Below are positions 41,501 to 52,300 of a stretch of 64,000 nt of DNA, in pieces. The position numbers and the translations under genes are program-made. A model generated the notes under the pieces. The model did not search any database and was not told the origin of the DNA. It worked only from the letters and a program-made list of their open reading frames with translations. Each line of letters starts with the position of its first letter. Position 1 is the first letter of the stretch. The stretch is from Haematococcus lacustris. Its lineage: Eukaryota; Chlorophyta; Chlorophyceae; Chlamydomonadales; Haematococcaceae. The stretch spans positions 186,001-250,000 of the forward strand of contig JASKMD010000013.1 of the NCBI GenBank assembly GCA_030144725.1. The letters are read 5' to 3'.

Positions 41501-44500
41501 CCTCTTCCTGCTGCTGCTGTTGCTCCCGCTGCTGCTGACGCTGCTGTTGCTCCTGCTGCTGCTGCTGCTGCTCCTGCTGGCCCCCAGGGGGTGGCAGCCA
41601 GGGGGTGAGTGCGGGGCAGCTGGCCAGGGCCTGGGTCCGCCCCTGGCTGGTCTTGGGTGAGTCCAGGTCAGCGGTTGAGGCCGGGGGGGAGGGGCTGGGG
41701 GACTGGCTGCTGCGGGAGTGGCGGCCGGGGTGGAACAGGCCCGGGCCCGCTGTGACGAAGCTGTTGGTGCGGGGGCGGGGGGGGGCTGCCCAGGCCGGGG
41801 TGACTGCTGCCCCTGGTGCGGAGGAGGGGGAGGAGGAAGCTGCCCGGAAGCTGGTGGTGGGGCCGCTGCGTTGTGAGCTGCTGGTGCTGTCTGTGCGCAG
41901 GTGGAAGGGGCGGGTGGGGGAGGAGGGGGGGGGGCAGGGGGGAGGCGGGTGCCAGTGATGGGACCCAGCTCTCACACTGGGGGGGGGGCGGGGGGACGCC
42001 CCAGGGGCTGCTGCTGCGCCTGGTCCCCCTGCTGCTGCCCAGCCTGCTGCTGCTGACCTATCAGGGCTGCTGCAGAGCTGTTCCCTCCCCCACTAAGTAG
42101 GATACCCAGGGTGGGTGCCTGCCCCGCCCCCTGCTGAGGCTGCCCGGGAGGGGCAGCAGCCTGGGTGCCGGCAGGGTCAGGGTCAGGGGCAGAGCTGAGG
42201 GGTGAGTGGCGGCTGCTGAGCCTGGCCCTGAGCTGCTGCAGCTGCTGCACCAGCTGAGCTGGAGACTGTAGGCTCACAGGGGCAGAGGGGGGGGCTGGGG
42301 GGGGACCCCCCACCTGCAGCCCTGCTGCTGCTGCTGCGGGGGGGCCCAGGCCTGAGGTCAGCTGCGCCACCACCTGCTGCTGCTGCTGTTGTGTGTTATG
42401 TGGCAGCTTGACCTGCTGCTGTACCACCTGGGGCGGCTGCCAGGCCAGCTGGGGCAGCTGAGTCAGTGGCGGCCCTAGAGGAGGAGGGTGAGGCTGGTGT
42501 CGAGGCGTGTCCTGATCAGGACTCAGGGGGGTGATCTCAGGGCTGGGGGGGGCCCTCTGTGCCGAGACCTGACCCTGACCCTGACCCAGGCCCTTCACCT
42601 GGCCCTGCTCCTGCCCCTGTTGCCGCCCACCAGCTCTGAGCTGCCCCCTAAGCAGCAGCAGCGCCTGCCTCTGCTGCATCAACTGCTGCACCAGCGACCC
42701 GCCGGAGCCTGGGCCATCAGGGCCAGCCACTGGTGGCAGGGGAGCAGCAGGGGCGGAGGGGGAGGGGAGAGCAGCCAAGGGCTCGCCCCCCTGCCCCTGA
42801 CCCCCCTCAAGGCTCATCCCCCCCTGTGGCCTGACAGCCTGGCCGCCAGCCAGGAGGGCCTTGGCGTGCTGCCCAGCCTGCAGCCCCACCCCAGCCTGCA
42901 GCGGGCTGCCAGCAGGCTGCACGGCGCTGGGCTGCGCTAGCCCCACTGCGCCATAGGCCTCAGGGGCGGGGGGCGGGGGCGCCTGCAGCAAGACGTGGCT
43001 GCCCTGCTCAACAGCAGCAGCAGCAGCAGCCACCAACCCCCAGCCTCCAGCACCCTCCCCACCACCAGCGGTGTCTGCCCCTTCCCCACCGGCCAGCTTC
43101 CCTCCAGCTTCCCTCCCCCACCCCCCCAGCTGCTGGCTGACTGCCCCCCCTGCTGCTGGGCCCCCCGGTGCGGGTGATGCCAGCTGTGGCACCGTGATCT
43201 TCCGCCCTGAGGCCGTGAAGCTGGCCCAGGGGGGGGCTGCTGCAGCTGGGGTGTTGACCAGGGGGGTGGGCGAGGCGGGGGGCATGGACACGCTGCGGGG
43301 TAGGGGGGAGCCGGGGGCGGTGCTCACAGACAGTGCGTCGCTAGTGGCAGGTGAGGGGGGGGGGCTGCCCCACAGCATCAGGCCCAGGGCGGTGGGTGGC
43401 TTGCGGGGTTTGGCCCCGGGTCCTGGGTGGAAGGTGGCTGCAGCGCCCGGCAGGCGGCGGCCCACAGTGCCGGGCATGGGCAGGGAGGAGCGGCACACAG
43501 TGGAGGTGCGCTGGGGGCCCCGCCTGGCAGCCTGACCCATACCCGCACCCTGACCCGCACCTTGTGACTGCCCCTGACCCTGCCCTGGACCCTGGCCCTG
43601 GTCGTTATGGGAGCTGGCTAAGCTTGCTCTGCCTGATCCACTGCTGGGCAGGCTGGGGCCCGGGGGGGAGGGGGGGGGGGCCCCAGGGGGGGGCCCCAGG
43701 CTCAGGGGGGGGGGGGTGGCGGGGCCTGGTGGCAGCCCTGGTGGCCCTGCTGGTGCTGCGGGGCAGGCCCCTGCCAGGCGCTGCAGGGCTGCTGCTGCTG
43801 CACAGGGCCCAGGGCTGGAGGTGAGGAGGCAGGGGGTGAAGGAGCTCTGGCAGCAGCAAGGGGGCTGGCTCCTGCCCCTGCCCCCGCACACCCCTCCCCC
43901 ACAGCCCCAGCAGCAGCGGCAGCAGCCGCCCCCAGCCCACTGGAGTGGGCAGGAAGGGCAGGGAGGGGGGTGAGGGGGACAGCTGTGGGGGGGGCCACCC
44001 ACTGCCTGGCTGCCTGTCCTTGGTGCGGCGCAGGGGTGGCTGAGGCCTGCTGCAGGGCTGCCGGCGGGGCTGCTGGGGCAGGTGTCAGGGGCATGTGAGG
44101 GTGTGCTGGGGCAGCTGGGGCGGGCCGGTGGCGGAGCAGGCGCCTGGCTTGCAGCTTGAGCAGCAGCAGCTGCAGGTCAGGGGCGGTGAAGGGGGTGGCC
44201 TGCACACAGGCATGCAGGCGGCACCACGTCTGGCCCTGCCACTGGGGTGGAGCAGGCTACCAGGGGGGCACAAGGGGGGGAGGGGCGGGGGGCGGAGGGG
44301 GAGGGGGAGGAAGGTGGAGGAGAGGAGGGGGGGGGGGGGCGGAGAGGGAGGGAGGGAGGGTGGAATGAAGGAAATGAGCGGGGTGGGAAGGCAACGGCGG
44401 GAATGAGCATATACCAATAACTCACCCCCTCACCCACACCCTCACTGTCACAGCCATCCCCCTTTACCGCTTTCCACCCTCTGCTTTGAATCCGCACCGC

Positions 44501-45228
44501 TCTAAACCCTAGCGCGCCTCTCACGCCCACCATTGCCTGCTGCCACCAGTCACGCATCCATTGACCCTATCCCCACTCACCCACTTCCCATCGCACTAAG
44601 ACACCATGCCTGCCTGACATACCCCCAGCACACCAAGGCACGGAGGCCTCACCCACCAGCACTTGGTCAGCACCCGCAGCCAGAGCCAGTGAGCTGGCAG
44701 CCGCCCTGGCCCCTGGCTCCAGGGCCCAGGCGGAGCTGGAGGGCGGCAGCAGGGCCACCAGGCAGGCTGCGGGGGCGCGCTGCTTCATGAGGCTGCTGGT
44801 GATGCAGTCCGGCTGAAGCAGAGCGCTGGGGATGAGGAGGGCGTCCACTTGTTGCCCTGACTGCATGCGGAATGTGCAAGGCGTGCATGGTGCATGCTGC
44901 AAGTTGAGGAGGCGGGGGACGCAGAGGGTATTGGACTTGGATCTTGCTGGGTAAGCTGCCTCACTCAGCCAGGCTGCAGTGCTGTACAGTGGTGTGCTGG
45001 GCAGTGGTGTGGGCTTCCCAGTGCAAGCAGTGAGGTAGATGTACTGGAGATGAGGCTCCACACTCTCACCCGCATGCAAGAGTCCAGGGATGCAAAGAGA
45101 GACTGGCAGCTGGACGTGTAGGTGCATCTGGCATGGATGCCATGCAGCTGCAACAAGGATGCTTGGAGTACAGCCTCCTGCCTGCCGTCTGACACTTCCA
45201 ATACAAAGAGCTGAAGCGGCTCCACCAT
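38576..45228 (-). CDS. Pseudo-receiver domain protein with a very long low-complexity tail
   Basis: Exons 45228-45070 and 44860-44657 join in phase to a third starting at 44199. The N-terminal ~140 residues have the alternating fold of a response-regulator receiver: LQLFVLEVSDGRQEA, VDALLIPSALL (where a phosphorylatable Asp would sit), ACLVALLP, AAGADQVL joined across the intron to ATPFTAPDLQLLLLKL (the KPF element with Lys replaced). Both the acceptor Asp and the conserved Lys are missing, as in pseudo-response regulators. About 1,900 residues rich in Gln, Pro, Ala, Gly and Ser follow, with phosphosite-like RTDSTSSSQRS. The frame changes near 43710, 41985 and 41120, each at a run of ten or more G/C. 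The end is at or near 38576. Function unknown; a signalling or clock-like scaffold is only a guess. Confidence 0.6.
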
Positions 45229-46028
45229 TCATCTGCGGGCATCCGATTAATCAGATGCTGGTCAAACTCAGCGCGCTCAGGGCATTTTGACGCGAACGGT
45301 CAAATCCCACCTCAGCGTGTGGTAGCTCTATCTAGCTCTATCTATCTTCCAACACCACTTGTGATTAAGTGCGTGTAAGCGGTATCAGGCAACAATGGAG
45401 CTTCAAAGGGCGGTTCGACACTTTCAAATGTCCACTAAGAAATGTAGAGGAAGAGCACTAATCTTTGTCTCAGCTCTTAGCAAGGAGCATTACAAGGTCA
45501 TGGCAGATATGTATAGCAAGCGTACTATACATAGCAATGCACGTGACTGACACCTGCGCGAGCGTGCCACTTACTAGCATTTGGTTGCTATACAAGGGAC
45601 CTGGATAAAGGTTTGTACCCCATGTAGTGGGAGGATGGTGGCCCCTTTCTACACTCACATGTGCAAACCTCACGTGCATTTCCCTCTGTCGTTCGCTTGC
45701 GTGAGCCTACTGCCAGGTACCTTGTGAGCCATTCTAGCGCCCGCTCTGACCCGTCGTGACGTGGCGGAGCCAGGCATCGGGGCCATCGCAGACGCGCGCA
45801 TACATTTGTGAGACACCGCGACATCGTCCCGCACGGCTGGAACTCGCCACGGCGCCTGGCAATTTTGAGGCCCAGGCCGACTCAGGCCTCTGGCTATCCA
45901 GCCGTGACCTGTGGCGGTCAGTGACTACTCCATCACCAGGCTAGCCGTGAATGCCAAAGCCTGCTGGCTCCTGGCTGACTGACGGCGCCCCAGTGGGCTC
46001 AGACCACAGGCGGTCACGCAACGCTTGC
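45229..46028. other. Divergent intergenic region
   Basis: Lies between the minus-strand pseudo-receiver gene (ATG 45228) and plus-strand CMC4 (ATG 46029), so it should hold both promoters. No motif identified. Confidence 0.5.
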
Positions 46029-46927
46029 ATGGACCTGGAGAGTGTTGACCCGCGGTTCCAGTGCAAGTCATTCTGTTGCGTCATCCAGGTAGCCGCCTGG
46101 CCGGCCCATCCACTTGCTGTGCCTGCTGTGCCTAGCCTGTGGAGGGGAGCATGCCAGTTGATCCAGCCTGAGGAGAGAACACAAACCTCTGCCGGAGGTG
46201 GTCTGGTGTCAAGGCGCTGCGCTTGCCCAGTGGCTCAGGGCTGCAAGGGCCTCCTGCCACTGCTTCTGCTGCTGGCACCACACACCTAAGATAGCCTGGC
46301 CCTGACTCACCCCCCCACACTAGCCAAGCTCAGTATCATGGCGAGCCATTGCCAAGCAGCAGCAGCAGGAAAGGCGGCGCCCCTTCCAGTCCCTCACCAA
46401 CAGCGCTAGCGCCCTGCCGGCACTACACCCTCACCTCCACCCCTGCCCTGCACACTCCTCAGCATCTACATGGTGCCGGCGCCACCTTGCATGGAGGGTG
46501 TTGCATGGAGGGTGCTGTCTACCACACAACGCTTGTCGCTTGGTGGCACACAACATGTCACAGATACTGATACCATGCATGTCACGACTGGCACCTTGCA
46601 CCTACCTGCCCCGAAACTGGACTGCACTGCATAGCATGTGGTCCCCCTCAATGCCTGGTGCCTGTTGCTGCTGCCTGCACTGGTGAACCTAAAGTGCCTG
46701 GTGCTGCTGCCGCCCCCTCCCAGGACTGCCTGGCACGCTACGACTACAACCAATCCATGTGCAGCCGGGAGATAGAACAGCTGGTGGAGTGTTGTAGCAG
46801 CCTGGCCCGGCCAGAGGGGTCCCTGCACTGCATGGGCTTCATGAACCTGGTTCGAAAGCGCCAGCGGGAGCAGCAGCACCTGCACCATCACCCGCACCCG
46901 CCGCCGCCGCAACAGCAGCCGCAATGA
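46029..46927 (+). CDS. CMC4: CMC4-like twin-cysteine mitochondrial protein
   Basis: Two exons, 46029-46088 and 46724-46927 (GT-AG, phase 0), give 87 residues. Exon 1 ends QCKSFCCVIQ and exon 2 continues DCLARYDYNQSMC, then VECCSSLARPEGSLHCMGF. The spacing, the adjacent CC pair and the C-GF ending match CMC4 (p8MTCP1), a CX9C-type protein of the mitochondrial intermembrane space folded by the MIA40 disulfide relay. After the core the protein has a His/Pro/Gln-rich tail (HLHHHPHPPPP) that is longer than usual. The start ATG is the one closest to the core; an upstream in-frame ATG at about 45951 exists but would add sequence unlike the family. The gene is easily missed because neither exon alone is long. 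Confidence 0.8.
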
Positions 46928-48171
46928 GGATTCAACAGCAGCAGTAGCAACGGGAGGCAGTAGCAGGAGGTGGGGGCAGCAGGCATGGCACAAGGTCTGA
47001 CTCAGACCCGACGACGCAGCGAGGGCTGGAGCTATAGGGGCAGGGGCTGGGGAGGCGCAGGGGCATGGCTGGACCTCTAAGCGCTGTCCTCATGTTAAAG
47101 AGGACATGACATCCTGGCTGCGGTGTGTAGCCCCGCGTGGGCGATCGTGATGGTGGGTTTATGCCACTGTGACAGTCAGCCTGGCGTGGCTTTCTGGCTC
47201 GCCCGTTACAAAACTGGGTTGATACAACTTGCCTAGTGAGCTAGGGGTTGGGGTTACGCTTATGATGATTACGGTTATGACGGTTGTGGTTACGGTTAGG
47301 GTTAGGGTTGCAATTAGCAATGACCCCTATTGGTCAGCAAGGGGAGCAGACATTGTGATGGGAGGTTGCAGGGTTGTGGGACTTGCCGTGGGAGGCAGCA
47401 GCCCGCTTTGACAGCCCGCTGGTCCCCTGGAGGGTGTGATGGCAAGTTTGAGGAACTGAAGAGTGCATGGCATGCCAGATATCTGAAGCATGTGATCGCA
47501 GGATTAATCATGTCGGGCTGTGGAGCCGGTCAGCTGCAGGGCAGCCCACCCCATCTCACCCCCGCACCGTATGTTATGATTGGCTCACACAGCGTAGGCC
47601 GGAAGCGGCCGCTAGGCTGCTAAGCCGCCCTCACCACCAGGGGAGTTGCGACCATGTGACGTTGCCAACTGTACACTGCGCCGGTTGATCAGGGGGAGGG
47701 ACCGGTTCATATGTACGATGATGATGGAGGCAGGGGGCAGGAGGAACAAGGCAATGAGGGGGGAGTGGGAGGGAGAGGGCGGAGCCCACCAGCGGTATGG
47801 TCATGGACAAGGGACATGTGATGGACATGGCAGTGAACGCATGCAAGGATGAGGTGGGTTGTCTGCCCGGAGTATGTGAAGCACGGGAAACACCGCACAG
47901 CGCAACACCAGTCAAGGGCTCGCCAGGTCACACTCCCGCGCGTCAAGCCAGGACGAACACACGGCACCACTCATGGCATTTAATGACGAAGTCAACCGAT
48001 GGCTGCGCCAAAAGTCGAGCAACGGGATTGCAGCGTGCTTCATGCATCCCGATGCCACGTGCTTCGTGCTGCTCGCTGCGGGTCGCGGTCTAGGATCGGA
48101 GTGCTACGCTCGGAGTCGAGCGACAGAATATGCCCCGCTACAGACTATATTTGTTATTGTGCAAGTTTAGG
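46928..48171. other. Intergenic region with short TTAGGG-like stretch
   Basis: No gene recognised. ggttagggttagggtt at about 47295 is a two- to three-unit interstitial telomere-like sequence, too short to mean much. Confidence 0.45.
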
Positions 48172-50566
48172 CTACAAACTGTCTAGAAACTCAGTCACTA
48201 ATCTAACACAAACTTCTTCGTAACCCGCAAGATTGTGCGGCGCGCCGCTGACGACCTCGGCCCTCGCCTTGTCGCCGCCAATCGCCGCCGCCAGCCGAGA
48301 GGCGTGGCCCGGGATCTTCGCGGTGTCGGGCACCGCCTCGTCCTCGCCGCTCAGCATCACCAGGCACGGCAGCATGCCGAGGGGTGCCAGGCGCGCCTGG
48401 AAAGCAGCGCCTTGGACTAAGCAAGAAGCTACGGCAGTAGAGCCCCGGGAACCTACCGTTTTACCCCCCCCCATTCCCCCCACCCACGCGCCAACCTACT
48501 CCCTACCAAGGCCCATGGGCTAAAGAGCTGAAATGCTTATGAAGTCATTTGTTGTCCTGCATCACAACGCATATCACCCCTACACTTTGGGGCTATGGCA
48601 TCGGGAATCTGGACTTGCTTGGGCCAATTTCTAATTCCCTGTCCCAACCCCCTTCACACTTGGCATGAAGCACACGCTTTTGTGTAAGCAACAGCTTGGA
48701 CAGTGCCTGGTGCACACATCACTGTGCTACAGGCTGCTAGGCATGGCCTGGGGTGCTTAATCTCGCAGCCGCTTCATGCCCAGGCCAGGATGCTCGTTGC
48801 CTAGGGCAGGAGCCGCTGCTCGGTGTGGCCTCCAGCACAGCTCCACTGGGCGCCATGGGGCGTGTCCTGCCCACTGGAGGTTGAGAGCTGAGTTGCAGTA
48901 CCTGTCCACCCATCTGCCAAGGTCCCCAGGGGTGGCCTCCTGCCTGCCAATCTTACTCGAACTCTGGATATAGCTCTAGCTATCAGCCGAGCCCAGCCTC
49001 CCCCCTGACCTGCAGCTCCTCCGCCGTGAAGTCCATGGAGTACATGTCGTCATCACCGCCCAGGTCACACAGATCACACAAGCGCTGCGCCGTGATGGGA
49101 GCCCCGTCCAGGAGCTGCAGCCGGCCCACCACCTCCTGGGTGGGTGCGGGTGGAGGGGCGGGGCACACACAGCAGCAGGCACACAGCAGCAGGCTGGCAG
49201 GGCCACAGGCAGGGCGGATCACAATGTAGAGGCAGAGCGGACTGTGGGGGGCAAGGAAGGCTGTAAGAGCTGTACGACGGAACAGCGTGCCGGTGCTGGT
49301 GCTGGTGCAGGGGCCAGTGCCAGTGCCATTGCCAGGTCAGGGGCCAGGTGCAGGGTCAGGGTTAGGGTACAGGTTAGGGGCACTGGGTGTCACCGGGCGG
49401 TTGTGTGGCAGTAGTGCAGCAGCTGGTGGTCAAAGGCCAGCCAGGCGTGCCTCAGTCAAGGTCCACGCACCGCCATGCATGTGACGTGTTGTGTAACAAA
49501 GTGTGACGTGTCATGTGACAGGTGTGATACGAGTGGGAAGTGATGGACAGGTATGGGCTAAGCTGAGTGACTCACCGCTCCCCTCCCTTGTGCCACAAAG
49601 TCCCGGGCGGTGAGGATCTGTGGCAACAGCTCCGGGTGCATGGCCAGCCACTGCACAGCCACATGGGCAGCCGGGGTGCTGAGACTCACCTCACACCTCA
49701 CACCTCACATCTTATGTCTCACACCTTATCACAATGCAGTGTGTAGCGTACACCATACACCCTGACAAGTCAGTTCACCCTGATGCTGGGGCTGAGGGGC
49801 GGGCTGTTGCTAGGCTTGCTGTGCTGCTGCTGCCCAGGCTGCTACACCAGGCGGGTTGGCGCCGGCATCGTTGGCGCAAGCGCCTGACACCTTCCCATCA
49901 GCCTTGTCACCTGACATGAATGCCAGCAGCCACCTCCACTTCTCTAGGTGGTGGCTGCACCGAGCAAGGCACCCCCCCCACCTCCCCCCACCACACCCCC
50001 CTCCCCCCACCACACAGTCCAGCTCCCCCCCACATACAGTCCAGCTTCCAAGTTCCAAGCGCATGCAGCCTTGGCAGGTGTGGGGTGGAGGGAGTTCGCA
50101 CCCTCTGGCCCACCCCATGCTGCCTCCCTTGACCCTGACCACCATGCAGCACTCACTCCACCCCTCTCACTCCACTGCTGGAACCCACCTCCCTGTCTGA
50201 CACCGGTGCCTGCAGTACTGTGGCCAAGAGGGGGAGGGCGGGGAGGGGGCCACCTGATGAGCCCTTGGCACCCCCTCCCCCTGCTGCCTCCCCCACATAC
50301 CCTGCTGCTCCGACACCTGCTGCCCCACCCCCACCCCCCACTGCTCCTGCGCCTGCTGCTGCGCCCTCGTCCCCTGGCTGTGGTGCAGCTTTGACTGGCG
50401 CCACAGAGCTGCTGCTGGCGTGCTGCTGCATGAAGCGGGTGACACCCTGGCAGCCAGTGGAGTGGCCCATCAGCACCAGGCCGCTGCTGGCATGCGCTCG
50501 GGTGAGGTGGTGCAGCAGCAGCCGCAGCTCCTCCGCATCCTGGTCAAGGCAGCTGCAGCCAAACCC
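48172..50566 (-). CDS. Alpha/beta hydrolase of the DUF1749 family, N-terminal exons not found
   Basis: Four exons join in phase: 50566-50189, 49650-49576, 49135-49010 and 48396-48172. Exon A reads GFGCSCLDQDAEELRLLL and contains the nucleophile elbow VLMGHSTGCQ, then TVLQAPVSDRE. Later exons read WLAMHPELLPQILTARDF, PITAQRLCDLCDLGGDDDMY and PCLVMLSGEDEAVPD (acid-residue loop), and APHNL provides the catalytic His. The Ser-Asp-His triad is therefore visible. DUF1749 proteins are widespread in plants and fungi; substrates are uncertain. Exon A holds an Ala/Gly insertion not usual in the family. The N-terminal third (the oxyanion GGL-type segment) is not recognisable upstream of 50566, where a transposon-like block begins near 50830. 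The gene may be truncated or have distant 5' exons. Confidence 0.75.
48610..48710 (+). repeat. Diverged dispersed repeat, copy B
   Basis: Matches about 4536-4650 in block order (ttggcatgaa, cacgct, tgtaagcaacag). Non-coding. Confidence 0.45.
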
Positions 50567-51154
50567 CTGCAACCGGCAACCGCCATAACCACCACGCCTG
50601 CAGCCACCACGAGGTCAACCACCGCCTCAACCTCAGCCACCCACCACCTGCAGCTGGCAGCCTGTGTAGGCTGGGCGCAGCTGGCAGCCTCTGGGGCCTG
50701 CTGTCCTGGTGGGCAGTGAGGGGGCCTCTACTGCCTCTGCCCAGGGCTCTAGGCTCTAGGCTACACTAGCCTGTCAGTGGCCAAGCAACCTAAGGCCTGG
50801 CGGCTACAGCTGTGTAAGCCATGTGCTTCTTGTAAATGTTATATACGATAGTTGAGGGATACCGTACTCTTGAGTTGAGGGATACCGTCCGCGAATTGTT
50901 TTTTTAGCCTCGCGAAGTCGCGAACGAGTAAACAATGTGATTTGTTACAAAATCGCGAAGTGGTCAAACAATTATTTGACCTGCGTAAATGTTGCTGCGA
51001 TGGATCGCTTCGTGGTCCGTGGCATCAGTGCCGATGACGCAGCCGAGAATTTGATACGCTAGGTTGACCAACATGATGAAATGCTCCATCGAAGGGCTCT
51101 CGATCGTGTGTATGCGGTTGTCGCGAAGCGTGGGCACGTCTTCTATGCGTATGT

Positions 51155-51400
51155 CTATGTCTTGGTCTTCCCTGGTGCTGCCAAGTCTCTAGGCACGTCT
51201 TCAATACTTGCCTGAGTCACTGCTGCTCGTGACTTGAAAGCCTCTGCACGTGACTTGAAAGCCTCCGCCATTTCCTGAGCCTTGTCAAACACCAGCTGAG
51301 GATCTCTGAGCATGTCCCCAGGGGTGGGCTCTAGCTCCCTCAGGCCTCGCAAGCTGTTTAGCATTGGGCTCGGGCTAGCCCGCGACCCAGCCGCGTCGCC
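51155..51400 (-). CDS. Hypothetical small protein inside the AT-richer block
   Basis: A minus-strand frame reads [18 protein letters not shown], then [19 protein letters not shown] with a 7-residue tandem duplication (AEAFKSR), and a charged end. It looks more protein-like than chance frames here, but I know no family. A plus-strand frame overlaps it. Confidence 0.25.
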   Translation of the reverse strand, partial: GDAAGSRASPSPMLNSLRGLRELEPTPGDMLRDPQLVFDKAQEMAEAFKSRAEAFKSRAAVTQASIEDVPRDLAAPGKTKT

Positions 51401-51447
51401 AAGCACGCATCCTCCTCCTCCCCCTCCCTCGCAAACGTGGCAGGCCA

Positions 51448-51957
51448 TTGGGCTCCAAGAACAAGCCTAAGCCAGCCCCAACAGGACAAGCCACGCCCAC
51501 TCCCACACGCAAGCAGGCACGGTTGCAACACTACCCGGTGTGCAACACTAGCAGCAGCGCCAACAGCAGCAGCGCTAACACAAGCAGCGCCGGCAACAGC
51601 AACGGCGACGACGGCAGCAATGATGATGGCAGTGCCAGCAGCGAGGGGTGGGTAGGTAGCAAGTTAGCAGCCGGGGTGGCTGGCTACAAGAAGTCAGCTG
51701 TTGGGGTGGTTGGCAAGGCCAGGGCAGCAGCCGGGGTGGCTGGCCGCACCAGGTCAGCATCTGGGGTGGCTGGCCAAAGCGGGGCAGCAGCTCGGGTGGC
51801 TGGCCGCACCAAGTCAGCTACTGGGTCTTTGCCTTGGCCAAAGCTGCGGCATGGGTGACTGCAAGGGCACGCAAGTTTGAGTGTTCAGAGGAAGATGCAG
51901 AGATATGCCGGCACTGCAAGCAGCCACAGGAGCACCATGACTTCATGGGGGAGGTTT
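51448..51957 (+). CDS. Hypothetical repeat protein inside the AT-richer block
   Basis: A plus-strand frame from ATG 51448 encodes an Asn/Ser-rich region, then ten-residue-scale repeats ([30 protein letters not shown] 51655-51830), stopping at 51858. An overlapping frame continues as [20 protein letters not shown] to a TAG at about 51957, with a possible Cys/His metal site. A frameshift or splice could join them. Function unknown; it may be transposon cargo. Confidence 0.3.
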
Positions 51958-52300
51958 AGTGCCCTATCAAGTGCAAAGTCAAGACTTGGTGACTTGGTGC
52001 ACGGTGACACTACCTTTGCATAATGGCTTTGACTTGGTGACCGGGAAGCATGACATGGTGACCTGTGCAAGAAGTGTTTAAACCATGGCGGATTGACATG
52101 TTATGCAAGGTATGGCAGCCTATAATATTTATAAGCACACCCACATCCTCAGAACTGTGTTTTGCAGCACTGTTTGCATCGGGAAAAAGTAAACATTTTT
52201 AGTTTTGGGTCGGGAACGAGTATTTAATTTTATTTTTCGGGGCCTCGCGAATCGAAATAGATAGTACGGTAGTAGAGAAACACTGACTGGTGCAGCCTTC

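Larger units (their letters stand above)
50830..52300. mobile_element. AT-richer block, probable DNA transposon of unknown class
   Basis: Base composition drops sharply in GC relative to its flanks. gcctcgcgaa occurs near both edges (about 50910 and 52243), and taccgtact-like or tagtacggtagta words occur at both edges in opposite orientation. On the minus strand the right edge begins CAGTGTTTCTC, which looks like a hAT terminus, but I could not find a matching left terminus or a target duplication. Treat the borders as approximate. Confidence 0.4.

Noticed and set aside
39420..41960. Plus-strand Leu/Pro/Ala frames opposite the pseudo-receiver tail
   Set aside because: They are antisense of GC-rich Gln/Pro/Ala codons. 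The minus strand carries the credible protein.
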